Positions 1-9,081 of a stretch of DNA of 11,300 bases are shown one piece after another. Location: NCBI GenBank assembly GCA_000151295.1, contig GG745334.1:648752-660051 (forward strand). The letters run 5' to 3'. The translations under genes were made by a program, and so were the position numbers. The notes below the pieces were generated by a model that had not been told where the DNA came from, made no database searches, and saw nothing but the letters and a program-made list of their open reading frames with translations. This stretch comes from Allomyces macrogynus ATCC 38327 (taxonomy: Eukaryota > Blastocladiomycota > Blastocladiomycetes > Blastocladiales > Blastocladiaceae). The stretch's first letter is position 1. The number at the start of each line of letters is the position of its first letter.

Positions 1-138
1 GTGTTTATCGAGCTCGCCAAGCACCAAATACACATGGAGGAGGAGCAGCAGCAGGAAGCGGACGAACGCGCTGCCGGGGATCTCACGGCGCGAGGGTCAC
101 CATTGACCGTGACCCCGCCGGCGAACGCTGAGCCGTAA
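1..138 (+). CDS. C-terminal end of an unidentified protein (partial, 5' end outside window)
   Basis: A plus-strand frame is open from the first base of the window and ends in TAA at 136-138, giving 45 residues. They include a short hydrophobic stretch (VFIELAKH), then an acidic, Gln/Glu-rich segment (MEEEQQQEADE) and a Thr/Pro-rich end (TVTPPANAEP). This looks like a low-complexity tail and no family can be recognised. Support for it being coding: the frame stays open at the edge, a T-run element typical of the other gene ends here follows 30 nt after the stop, and a plus-strand gene fits the strand alternation of the window. It converges on the large minus-strand gene that ends at 336. The 5' boundary at base 1 is only the window edge. 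It could be chance, because 45 open codons are not rare in GC-rich DNA. Confidence 0.45.
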   Translation: MFIELAKHQIHMEEEQQQEADERAAGDLTARGSPLTVTPPANAEP

Positions 139-167
139 AAAAGCGGTTTATAGAGAGTGGAAAGTGG

Positions 168-183
168 GCATTTTTTGATTATT
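168..183 (+). promoter_or_regulatory. Candidate 3'-end element (T6G run)
   Basis: GCATTTTTTGATTATT lies 30 nt after the TAA of the partial upstream gene. It closely resembles the element after the Nnf1-like gene (6928-6942) and the one after the large minus-strand gene (286-273). T runs are scarce in this GC-rich sequence. A role in cleavage/polyadenylation is inference. Confidence 0.4.
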
Positions 184-272
184 GACTTTCGCATGGATCA
201 TTCAAGGTTGATTGCTGCACAGGATCGTTTCAGCGCAGCTGAGCTTGACCAGCTTGACCACGTTCCATAACC

Positions 273-286
273 CCGAATCAAAAAGC
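273..286 (-). promoter_or_regulatory. Candidate 3'-end element (T5G run)
   Basis: On the minus strand GCTTTTTGATTCGG starts 50 nt after the TAG stop of the large membrane-protein gene. It matches the TTTTTGATT core found after two plus-strand genes in this window. Its function as a 3'-processing signal is inferred from position and recurrence only. Confidence 0.4.
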
Positions 287-335
287 AGCACCGCCTATTC
301 ATATCTCCCTCGAGTCCACGACCTCAATCACATTC

Positions 336-3300
336 CTAGTCCTCTTCACCGTGTCCCCCATTCTCATCCAGTCCCGACCTCGGCTCGTCACTCCCATTCC
401 CATTCGCGCGCCGCCCTATCGACTCATTCGATCCCGGCAACGGCACCTCCACCGCACTCCGAGTCAGCGGCACCTCCTCGGACACACCGCGCTCGCGCGG
501 ACTGCGGCTCGTCAGCGACCCGGCCGACCCACGTGCCGATGCTCCTGCGCGCGCCGACACGACCACAGGCCTTGGCCCCGTCCCGCGACGACTGCCGGTA
601 CTTCTCGTCCCAGACCCGCTCGTCGGCAGTGGTGGCAACGACGGCGACGACGTTGGCGGCGATCCCGCACCTCCCACATCGTCAATTCTCGGCCCTTCTC
701 GACACGGCGAAGTCGGTGCCGACGCGGGCAGCGTGGCGAGTCCAGGTCGGCCGAGTTTCTCGGATTTTCTGGCCGCGCCAGTGGCGGTCGTGAGCGAGTT
801 GTGCGATCCGTTGACACGGCCCGCTAGATTCAGTGAGATTTTGGATCCGCCGGCGGCAGCGAGCGACATCTTGGACCCGAAGTTGCGCAGGCCCGAGAGG
901 AGGCTGTTGACGGATTGCCGCAGGCCCGGCGGCAAGACAATCACTTTGGTGATGAGCTTGTGTCCGAGACTCGTGAGGAGCAGGATGAAGAAGAGCACGA
1001 GCAGGACGCCGATGATGACGAGCGCAATGCTCACGTTGGTCACGTTCAGGTCCGACGAGTACTGGTGGAGAGTCGTGCGTTAGTCTGAATTGCGGCATCC
1101 GAATAAGTAAAACAGAACGCACGTTGGCGCGCATCGTGTTCCCGTATGCGAACCCGCTCAGCAGTACGAGCAGCGTCAAGGCCATATCCTCGGTCGTGTT
1201 CTGCGCGCGGTCCTTGAACGGCTGCATCATAAACTGCATGGCCTCGATGCCAAATAGGTACATGCCGAGCGTCACGCCGCGAATGTCGGGCTTGGTCGTG
1301 GCCAGCACGTCGACGAGCGCCAGCAGCACGCGCCGCACCATGAAAAACACTTCCCACCACCAGTACTCGGGCCTGAACGACCGCAGCAGCTCGCGCGCGA
1401 GCGGCGAGTCCTCATCTTTTTCGTGCTTGGCCCGGACGTACCGCAGCCACAGGATCGTGAGAAGTGGTGCGCCGAGCGTGTAGAAAATGAGGACCAGGAT
1501 GGCTACAGGGGGTGGAGGGTCGGCGGGTAAACTGGCGTCATTCAAGGCGGATGGCCAAAGGACACGAACCAAAGATCATGTACGGCCTGTGCTGGTCGCT
1601 GCCACAAATTACGTCGGGAGCCGAGGCGAGGACGGAGAAGCTGCCGACTTGGACGCAACTAAATGATCCGCCAAGCTCGGTGTGAGCGAGCGAAACAACC
1701 ACGCGTGCTCGAGAGAAATCACGCACTTGAGCAACCGCAGCGACGTCGTCACGATCAGCAGGTACCCCCACAAGAACATCCACACAAACGCAGCGAGCGC
1801 GCGGTGGTGCCAATACGCCGGCACCCACTTGCGGCGCACGACCAGGAAGTACAGGTTCATGAGCACGTAGCAAATGACGACGCCCGAAATGGGTGTCGAC
1901 GGCGCATAATACTTGTAGGTGAGCCGCTGGATTGAGTTGAGGTTGAGGACGCAGCTGTCGGTGTAATCCAAGCTAATAACCCACTTGAACGCAACGTTGA
2001 ACTTCACGAGCACGTTTTGCGCCGACATGCGGTGGTCGCTGCCGAGTAGGACAATCGCCACTTGCATAAAGAAGGCGAGCGACTTGAAGACACCGTGCTC
2101 GGTTGCCCGGCGGAAGCGGATCACTGCATGGGAGAGAGCGGCGTCAGTGACGGTCACCAAAGGAATCGACGCACTGGAGAACAAAACCGTACTGATGGCA
2201 GCAAAGATGGTGCCGGCTCCGAGAGGGAGCAGCATCCAACTCGGGTGGGACCTCGAGCAGTTTCGGCACTCGTCGTTCCACAAACTGGATCGCGAAGGAA
2301 TCAGGCCATGCTTTCCATCAATCAAAAGAAAGTAACGAGAGAGCACCGTACCTGTACCCCGGAATGCACTGCGAGCACAACCGGCCCATCTGGTGTTCAG
2401 CGCACGTCGACCGACCGACACAATCGCCCGGCTGACACGGGTAGAGCGTGGGCCTCCCCGTGGTGACCGAGTCCGGGTCGAGCCACCACCCTTCCGACGC
2501 GAGCATCGCCGCGCCGCCCTGTGAGCAATCGCCGCCCTTCGGACAATTCTGGCACGCTGCATCCGCGACCAGCGAGTATGTGCCCGGGTCGCACATGGCG
2601 CACACGTAGACGGGGTCGCCCACTTCCGACTTGCGCGTGTAACCCGGCCCGCAGCTCAAAATTGAGACGTTGAACGAGACGGCAGGCAACGACGGCGTCG
2701 AGACCGAAAGTTGGTACGAGTGCCCGAGCTGCCCGGAAATCGACAGGTCTCCAAACGTCGCTTGCCCCTTTTCAAACGTTTGCTGGAAAATGGTCGACGC
2801 AATCGAGAGTCCCGCCGAGCCCGTCATGGTCACGGTGAAGGGCGACGCCGTGTAGGTCGCAAGGTTGTTGAAATAGTCGACCACGTTGAGTCGCAGGTCA
2901 AACGTATCCTTGGGCGAGTACCCCGCCGCGACGGTGCCGTTAACCGTGAGCCGGTACGGCGGCGTCGCGTCGACGGGCCCATAGTCGGCCGTATTGTTCG
3001 TGTACTGCAGGTCGCGCACTTGCAGCAGCCGTGACCACGTGTTGTAGAAGAAGCACGCCCCGGCGCGCGCCGTATTCTGCATGAGACTCGAATCGGCAAT
3101 CAGGTTGGTTGCAGTCGCGCCCGACTGGAAGTAGGCGGCGCCGCCGAGCGACGCGGCGTTGCCGAGGAACACGGACGAGTTGGACACGCGAATGCCGGTG
3201 CCGCTGGCCACGTACAGAGCGCCGCCGCGCGTTGCCGTGTTGCCCTCGAACGTCGTCTGGGTGACTTGGAGCGCCGAGAGCGAGTCGACGGCAAGCCCGC

Positions 3301-5324
3301 CGCCGGACGGCGCATTGTTGCGCGCAAAGTAGGACCCGCGCACGACGGCCTGCGTGAGCTTGGTCAAGTACATGCCGCCACCCATGACCGACGAGTAATT
3401 GTCGGTAAACGTCGAGTTGATGACCGTGACCTGCGACGATTGGTCGGCCTGGAGCCCGCCGCCGCCACCGGCATTGGCCGCGTTAAACATGAGCGTCACG
3501 TTGACAACCTTGGCAACCACGTCGTTGGCGATCTTAATCCCAGCACCGTCCTGATCGGCCGTGTTGTTGGCGCAGACTGCGCCGGTGATATCAACCTTGG
3601 TCGCGTCCTCGAACAACAACCCGCCGCCATACAGCGACCGCTGCCCTTGGAACCGCGTGTTGGTGATGCTGAAATAGGCGTTTCCGCGCGCGTAGATCCC
3701 ACCACCCCCACCGAGCGCCGAGTTGCCAACCAGCGACCCGCCAATCATCGTCGCGACGACCGAGGCCTCGGCGTAAATGGCGCCGCCGACGCCACGGCAC
3801 TGGTTGTTCAAAAACGTGCAGTCGCGGTAGATCGGGCTCGCTGAGACGGAAAGCATCGAGGCGCCGCCATTGCCCGCGGCCACACTGTTAGCAAACTGTA
3901 CGCGCGACAGCACCGCGTGGTCGTCGGCGTAGTGGAAGACGGCGCCGCCCTGCGTGCTCGTCGACCCCGTCACGGTGCCCACATCAAAGACGGTGCGGCT
4001 CAGCTCGCCGAGCGCAATCGACCCGCCAAATTTGGACGTGCACGAGGACCACGCGCAGTCGAAGAATTTGCCGGCCGATCCGGCTCGAGAGACAATCGAC
4101 CCACCAAACCCGTCGGCTTGTTCGTCAGTGAACGTGCTGCCTTGCACGTCTAGGCGGCAGGGGAGAACAAACGTGGTCAGTCGCTGCTCTCCACCTTCCT
4201 GCTTGAACGAAAAACCAGAGACGGACCTGGAACCGAGGCTGCGTCGAGGAAAATGCTTCCACCGGCATTGCGCGCGTAGTTTTGCCGGAACACGACGTTG
4301 TAGAAGGCAGCAGTCGAGCCGTACAGGTAGACGGCACCGCCCGAGCTGGCCGTCAACGACGAGGCTACCAATCGCGCACAGTTAGTTTTCCAAACGGAGC
4401 AACGGAGCAAGAGTCACGAACGACGTACGCGGAGACTGCCCCGTGGCCGCCGTCGAGTTGCAGGCTTCGAATATAACGTTGGTAAAGTTCTGAACGCCGA
4501 GTTGTGCGACGTGAGCCTCTTGAAGTGAGCGCACGAGGATCGGCAGCGACCAACTAGTACCAATGAAGTGCCCTGCTGCAGGACACAGCCCCCGCAGATG
4601 CCATAGCCGCTAATCACCGAGATAGAGAGCAGTGAGAAACGGTACCCAAATGTCAATGGGTGGAAAGGAGCTCCGTAATTACCGTCGAATCGTGACGCCG
4701 TCAACCCATCCCGACTCGCCACTCGACAGCGTGAAGATTTGCGCCGTGGTCCCGCCGTCAATGAATGTCGCTGCGGCGCCTTGCGTCGAGGTGATGCTGT
4801 TCACTAGCCAATGGTCAGGACACGCTACTCGCGAACACGACCAGATGAGATTGGAAGCGAACGCACTTCAACTGCCGGCTCGGAAACTGGAGCTGGACAT
4901 TGCCCGGCCCCGTGTAACTGCCTGGTAGCAGCGTCACCGTCCCGCCTGACGGCGTTTGGTCGATCGCGTACTGGATGGTCGCGCACGGCGACCCGGCCGT
5001 CGCGCCGCATCCCGACACGTTCGATCCCCCGGTTGGTGCGACGTAGGTGGCGACAGCAACACCGGTCCAGCCGGCGAGCAGCGCGAGAAGAACGACAATA
5101 CCAAGTGGAAGCGCTCGAAAGCGGAGAGCAGCAGATTTGGAAGTTTGCTGCGGCCGCGGTTTCCGAGATAGGCAACCGGCGTCAGGGGCTCGCGGTATTG
5201 GCGGCCGACTTGGCCTTGTGCTGCTGCCGACCGAAAGCGTGATCGGCCGCACTGGTCCGTGGACAGGGCGTTTCGGCAACGTCAGGTTCGAGAGCCAAGC
5301 GGCTGCAGCGGCGGCCGCTGTCAT
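336..5324 (-). CDS. Large surface protein: Pmp-type beta-helix repeats, Cys-rich module, polytopic membrane domain
   Basis: Deduced exons: 5324-4867, 4796-4683, 4609-4561, 4516-4429, 4364-4227, 4149-2352, 2284-2193, 2123-1727, 1658-1570, 1502-1123, 1061-336. They sum to 4329 nt, or 1442 residues plus TAG. The proposed start (MTAAAA) precedes a hydrophobic core at ~72-92, which could be a signal peptide or anchor. Residues ~93-665 form repeats of ~24 residues that alternate GGA/GGG-[IMLA]-Y-type motifs with FxxN motifs (FRQN, FLNN, FTDN, FARN, FEGN, FLGN). This is the signature of polymorphic-membrane-protein repeats with a pectin-lyase-like right-handed beta-helix. A probable beta-sandwich (~670-780) and a Cys-rich EGF/GCC-like region (~780-895) follow. 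About nine hydrophobic segments come next (~896-912, 923-940, 991-1008, 1022-1040, 1072-1095, 1126-1142, 1151-1168, 1181-1198, 1212-1230), with a YWWWE..F..R motif before the sixth. The tail (~1231-1442) is Ser/Pro/Gly/Arg-rich and probably cytosolic. Inferred role: cell-surface adhesion or sensing. The ligand is unknown. The exon 3/4 junction and the start are least certain. Confidence 0.75.
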
Positions 5325-5985
5325 GATGGGGAGACTGGCGTCCTTGCTTGTTGGTGGAGGCTGCGAGTGTTCAGGCAGGTGCTGCATCGGAACGGGGCGG
5401 GCAAGCAGCCATTCGGCCGTGCTGCGTGCCGTCGACGAGCAAGAGGGTCGCGCGAGAGGCGCGGGGAAGTGCCAGGGGGACAGGGTTGGCTTCGGGGTAC
5501 TTGAACGAGAGTACGGGGGCACGGCACAGTGTCGCCGGATCTGCGGCCGAGGGGGCAGCAGGGGTTGCGGTAGTTCGTCGGGCCCCGCCTCCAAAGAGTG
5601 GAGAGCAGTCGCACGAGATCTGATCAGAGATTGGGCCGGTCCGAGTGCGGGTAGTTGGGCTGAATGCGGTCGTGAAGGTGCCCTGCTTCGAGTGCGGCCG
5701 GCGAGGGTGAGTGTTGAGCGGCTTGGCGCGCCAGAGTCGCGTGAGCACCAGACAAGACGTCGTGAGCGATGCGATGCCAGGAATCGAGCTGCGCGCGAAC
5801 GTCGTCGTTGCCGTGCTGCTGGCGCGCGCCGGGCGCAACGTTGGCTGCCGTCGTCCTGGAGAGTGGAAGTGGGAGACAGGCTGCGGGACGCACGCGCTAT
5901 CCACGTGCAGCTCGTGTAGCTGTTCCACCGTTGCTGATGCCGCCTACTTCTCCTTGCCCATCGACAACGCTCTGCAGCAATCGCA
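5325..5985. promoter_or_regulatory. Divergent upstream region between large membrane-protein gene and Nnf1-like gene
   Basis: These 661 bp separate two divergent start codons, so promoters and 5' UTRs for both genes should lie here. The sequence is very GC-rich and open in several frames on both strands, but the translations are low-complexity Arg/Ala/Gly/Pro strings without a recognisable domain. I see no TATA box or clear repeated element. An unrecognised 5' exon of the minus-strand gene could lie in this stretch, because its proposed N-terminus is long before the hydrophobic core. Confidence 0.4.
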
Positions 5986-6906
5986 ATGAACCACGACGAC
6001 CAGATTTCGCCCGCACCTGAACCAGCATCAGCTTTCGGCCCGGCTCTCAGGCCCCGGACCCCGCCACCGGCCGCTGACGGGCCCGCACATCCGCTCACGT
6101 CACTCCTCGAGCCGCACGACTCGCGACGCTCGCGCAACTTGGTGGTCGCCATCGACAAGTACCTCGCCGTTTCACTCGACCTGATTTCGCCTGCCAATCT
6201 CGAGCCCATCTTTGCGCAGCTCGCACATGACCAGCCAGAACTCGTCGAGGCTCTGACGGCGCGGCTGCGTGCCTCGGTCGAGGCCAAGGCCACGGTCAGT
6301 ATCCTGCAGGGGCCTCTGATCTGGCGGTGTGTCTGGTCCTGACCAATACGTGGGTTCCGTCAACAGGCCCAACTCGTTGAGATTCTGGAAAGCCGCCAGC
6401 TCCGCGCCCGGCTCAACACTTTAGACGCCATGGTGCAGCGTGCGCAGGTCCAAAGGAGGCCGGTCCCGACCACCCTGGACTCGTACGTCGCGCTTCGCAC
6501 AGTTGCTTGAATGGATGATCTGACAATCGACATTGTCCCGCGGCTAGCCATGTCATGACCCCGGCGCAAATCGACGAGGCCGTCCGCATTGCGACCAAGC
6601 GCACGCACGCCGAGGAGCTGCGTTCCAAGGTCGACGAGCTCGAGGCCAAGGTGGCGCTTGACAGGCGCAAATACGAAATGCTGCGCCAGCGATTCGATCA
6701 GCTTGTGCAACGAACCAACGAATTGCGAAATCGTTTGCGCACGGTTCGTCTTTTCATTGGCGTTTCGTGCTTCTCCACCTGATTTGCGCCTCTGACTCGC
6801 CGCTTCGAACCTGTAGACCTTGTCGGCGCAAGCATCGATTGACCTGTCTGGTCTGGAATCGGCACTGGCCAATAGTGATGCGTCAGACGTGCCGGTACCA
6901 CGATGA
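5986..6906 (+). CDS. NNF1: Nnf1/PMF1-like kinetochore (MIS12/MIND complex) subunit
   Basis: Four exons, 5986-6294, 6367-6482, 6548-6743 and 6817-6906, give 236 residues ending in TGA. Introns are 72, 65 and 73 nt with donors GTCAGT, GTACGT and GTTCGT. After a Pro-rich N-terminus (~1-47) there is a helical segment (NLVVAIDKYLA...), then LTARLRASVEA, then LRARLNTLDAMVQRAQ after intron 1. Across intron 2 the protein reads TTLDSHVMTPAQIDEAV, followed by a long coiled coil (~150-206) and a short tail. The order and spacing match PMF1/Nnf1: a helical start, a 'L..SI..E' segment, a 'LNALD.IVEEGK' segment, an 'LHSVM.P' segment, then a coiled coil. Human PMF1 is 205 residues. In that family the protein pairs with Mis12 and links centromeric chromatin to the outer kinetochore. 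These motifs are matched from memory. A generic coiled-coil protein is the alternative. The third donor and last exon are the least certain. Confidence 0.62.
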
Positions 6907-7185
6907 GGTCGTTGTCCAATGGAGATAGCATTTTTGATTGTTCATCTCAGCTGTTTTCGTGGTTTGTGAAATAAGGGGCACGTTGCTGTCGTGGGTAACG
7001 TGCGCGTTGACGACGACGATCCACTGACTCAAATCGTGTGTTGCGAGCGAGAGTGTACGTTTCTGGCCGCATCGAATGAGTAGGGGATCGTTTGTCAAGA
7101 GAGCGTGACAGCGAGCAATTGGTCTGCGATCGGATGTGATCTGGCGATGCAGCATGCAAATGTTGGAATGGTTAGCGCAGGCAAT
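6907..7185. other. Convergent intergenic region between Nnf1-like gene and PUS1
   Basis: These 279 bp lie between the TGA at 6904-6906 and the PUS1 stop at 7186-7188. The stretch is less GC-rich than the neighbours, in keeping with 3' UTR. It contains the T5G element at 6928-6942. No coding sequence with a recognisable product is seen on either strand. Confidence 0.5.
6928..6942 (+). promoter_or_regulatory. Candidate 3'-end element (T5G run)
   Basis: GCATTTTTGATTGTT lies 22 nt after the stop of the Nnf1-like gene. It is nearly identical to the element at 168-183 after the partial upstream gene, differing by one T in the run and one A/G. Position and recurrence suggest a pre-mRNA 3'-processing or mRNA-stability signal. 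This is inference. Confidence 0.42.
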
Positions 7186-7190
7186 TTATT
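7185..7190 (-). promoter_or_regulatory. AATAAA hexamer overlapping the PUS1 stop codon
   Basis: Read on the minus strand the PUS1 end is CAATAAATT, so the TAA stop (7188-7186) lies inside a canonical AATAAA polyadenylation hexamer. PUS1 is the only gene end here without a T5-7G run close after its stop. The overlap may be chance, as CAA TAA A is sufficient to produce it. Confidence 0.3.
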
Positions 7191-8843
7191 GGTCGTCGTC
7201 TCCCTCGTCCTCCTTGGGCTCCGGAATGTGCCCGGCCGTGATCGAGTAATCCTCGGGCACGGTGCCGTCGGGCGTCAAGTACCGATACTGGTACGGGTAC
7301 TTCAGCAGCAGCGCGAGCCACGCGGCAAAGCACTTCGCGCCGTGCTCCTCGCGCACGATATTGTCGTAGATAAACTGCTTCTTGAACGCGAGGATCTCGT
7401 CCTTGTGTGCATCAAAATCAATAGCGTCGCGATCCTGGTCCTTGGCGCGCTTGTTGTAGACGTCAAAGAGGGTTTGCTCGAGTAACAAACCCAGTCCCGG
7501 CGCCTTCGGCACGTTTACCTTGGTCTCGGCCGACAGGAGCGTCTGCTGCAGCGTCAGCGGCGTGCCCGTCTTGACCAGCAAGATCGCGAGTCCGACCATT
7601 TTCCGGATCTGGTGTAGCATAAACGACTGGCCACGCACTTTCAGACTCAGCCACTCGCCGCACGGCTGCTTGACGCCGTCGGCATCCGTGTAGTAGTAGG
7701 TCTCGGGCTCGCTGCACGTGAAGCTTGTAATATACCGCTTGCAGCTCGGGTCCTTGGCGGGCTTACCAATCGTGAAGTTGTGGTGGTTGTGCGTGCCGAC
7801 AAAACCCTGCAGAACAGCGCGTACCTGTTCGAGCTGCGCGGGCGTGATGCGGTACTCGCGGTTCACGGCAAGCGTCGTCGGATCGAGCACGTATGCGTTG
7901 GGTTCCACCGGTTCGGTCGGCGGCGTCGCGAGACTCGGCAAATTCGCGTGCCATTCCGGCAACGGCTCAAACACGTAGGTCGGGAGAATGTACTCGTAGA
8001 TGCGCCCGTCGCAGTGGTTCTTGGAATTGAACGAGCCCATGACGCGGACCACATCCCAGACGCGGATCTGCGCGGGCAATTGCGCGTTGATCGCGGCGAC
8101 CGGGTCGTCGAGATGGTCCACGACGAGCTTGCAGGACACGAGCTGGCTGCAGCGTGCACGCCCTTATCGGTGCGGCGCGGCGCGCTGGAACCCAATCTTC
8201 TTGAGATCCTTGGGCAATGTCCTGCGACACGGACCTGGCGCGGCAATCAGGCCCGAGACCAAGTCGCCCTCAATTGTCTTGACGCCCGGGTTGACCTGCA
8301 TCCCTGGTACCCGGTCTCCGCAAATCCCATGAGCACGGCGACCTTGCGCTTCGGGCCGAGCCGCTTGCCGGACTTGTCGGTCGCGTCGCCCTCGGTCGTG
8401 TCAGTGGTAGCGGCAGCCGCATCGCCCTCGGCTGGAGTCGCGTCGGACGAGGATGCGGCAGTCGCGGTCGCATCAGCGACTTCGCGCGTGCGGTCGCCGT
8501 CGGTGCGCACGCGTTTGGCGTTCTTCGGGTCGTTTTTCCAGTCCCGCTTGCGCTTGGCGCCGCGGCCGCGACCGCCGCGGGCACCACCGCGACCACCGCG
8601 TGCTGGCCTGTCGGCGGATGCCGACGCTTCAGTGGATGCTGCAGGTGCCGCGGGGGCGCTGACCGCGGCAGCAGCGGGTGCGGGTGCCGGCGCGGATGAC
8701 GGCGTGGGTGCTGGCGCTTCGAGCGGGTTGGTCATTGAGGTCCAGGTACGAGAAATGTGGCGAGCGGTGCCGAGGCGCGTGAAGAGAGCAGTCGAGACGC
8801 GTGGTTGGACAAGGGCGCGTGTGACGGCCAAAACGAATCGCAT
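7186..8843 (-). CDS. PUS1: tRNA pseudouridine synthase Pus1 (TruA family), with frame disruptions
   Basis: The product isomerises uridines to pseudouridine in tRNA and some other RNAs. A long C-terminal frame (8139-7186) carries family segments: GSFNSKNHCDGRIYEYILPT, FVGTHNHHNFTIGK, GQSFMLHQIRKMVG and FKKQFIYDNIVREE. The N-terminal frame (8843-8304) holds a possible mitochondrial presequence rich in Arg and hydrophobic residues, an Ala/Pro-rich stretch, an RGG-rich basic patch with a KRKR nuclear-signal candidate, then VAVLMGFAETGYQG. Between them all expected catalytic-region pieces are present but in different frames: MQVNPGVKTIEGDL after a change at ~8302, DLKKIGFQRAA, then RTDKGVHAAA with the catalytic Asp (8174-8145) after a change at ~8175, and the long frame after a change at ~8143. 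No intron can explain this because no sequence intervenes. Sequencing errors are the simplest reading; a pseudogene is possible. Expected length is ~550 residues (yeast Pus1 544). A second Met at 8735 could give a nuclear form. Confidence 0.85.
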
Positions 8844-9081
8844 GCTGCTTTGGGTCGTCGCTCGTCGTGTTGGGTCCCGTCAGCCAGGACGGTGCGGCGC
8901 ACTGCAAATTCGAGAAATTGCGCGTCGATCAGGCCGCATCACATGCCGCGTTGCAAGACTGATCAAGCAGTTGCGGCCAGCAATGGGCCCACTCCACACG
9001 CGCAATCCGCCTGTTGTCGAAGTAAATATTACCGCCGCTGCAACCGCGTTGGACCAAGCAAAGCACCGACCCGCTGCAATC
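8844..9081. promoter_or_regulatory. Compact divergent promoter region between PUS1 and DHS
   Basis: Only 238 bp separate the PUS1 upstream Met (8843) from the DHS ATG (9082), or 346 bp from the second PUS1 Met at 8735. Both genes should draw their promoters from this stretch. It is GC-rich apart from an A/T island at 9023-9031 near the DHS side. No gene is seen within it. Confidence 0.5.
9023..9031 (+). promoter_or_regulatory. A/T island, TATA-like candidate upstream of DHS
   Basis: TAAATATTA is a 9-bp A/T-only island in a GC-rich setting, ending 50 bp before the DHS start codon. Its core AATATT is palindromic, so it could serve either direction. A TATA-box role is a guess from composition and position only. 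Confidence 0.25.

Larger units (their letters stand above)
139..335. other. Convergent intergenic region (3' UTRs of two genes)
   Basis: These 197 bp lie between the TAA at 138 and the TAG of the large minus-strand gene at 336. It is more A/T-rich than the coding DNA. It holds two T-run elements in opposite orientation, each downstream of its own gene. It also holds a perfect 9-bp tandem duplication (AGCTTGACC at 242-250 and 251-259). No convincing gene is seen. Confidence 0.5.

Noticed and set aside
242..259. 9-bp perfect tandem repeat
   Set aside because: Only two copies, in a convergent 3' region, with no further structure. Likely local slippage.
336..2562. Separate minus-strand genes or frameshifts in the membrane domain
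   Set aside because: The frame changes coincide with GT...AG pairs of 61-69 nt, phases match at every junction and the joined frame reaches a stop, so these are introns of one gene.
3266..3844. 192-codon plus-strand frame inside the beta-helix exon
   Set aside because: It is antisense to the repeat exon and mirrors its periodic Gly codons. It has no independent support.
5047..5919. 290-codon plus-strand frame between two divergent genes
   Set aside because: Composition is Arg/Gly/Ala low complexity without a recognisable motif, and it overlaps exon 1 of the large gene on the other strand. Treated as a GC-driven shadow.
4815..6293. 492-codon open frame on the minus strand
   Set aside because: Only its last part (from 5324) is the first exon of the large gene. 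The remainder is low-complexity Arg/Ser/Pro sequence lying antisense to the Nnf1-like gene and the divergent region, as expected from GC-rich DNA with few stops.
8140..8305. Introns as an explanation of the PUS1 frame changes
   Set aside because: Conserved Pus1 segments abut with zero or one extra or missing base. There is no room for an intron between them.
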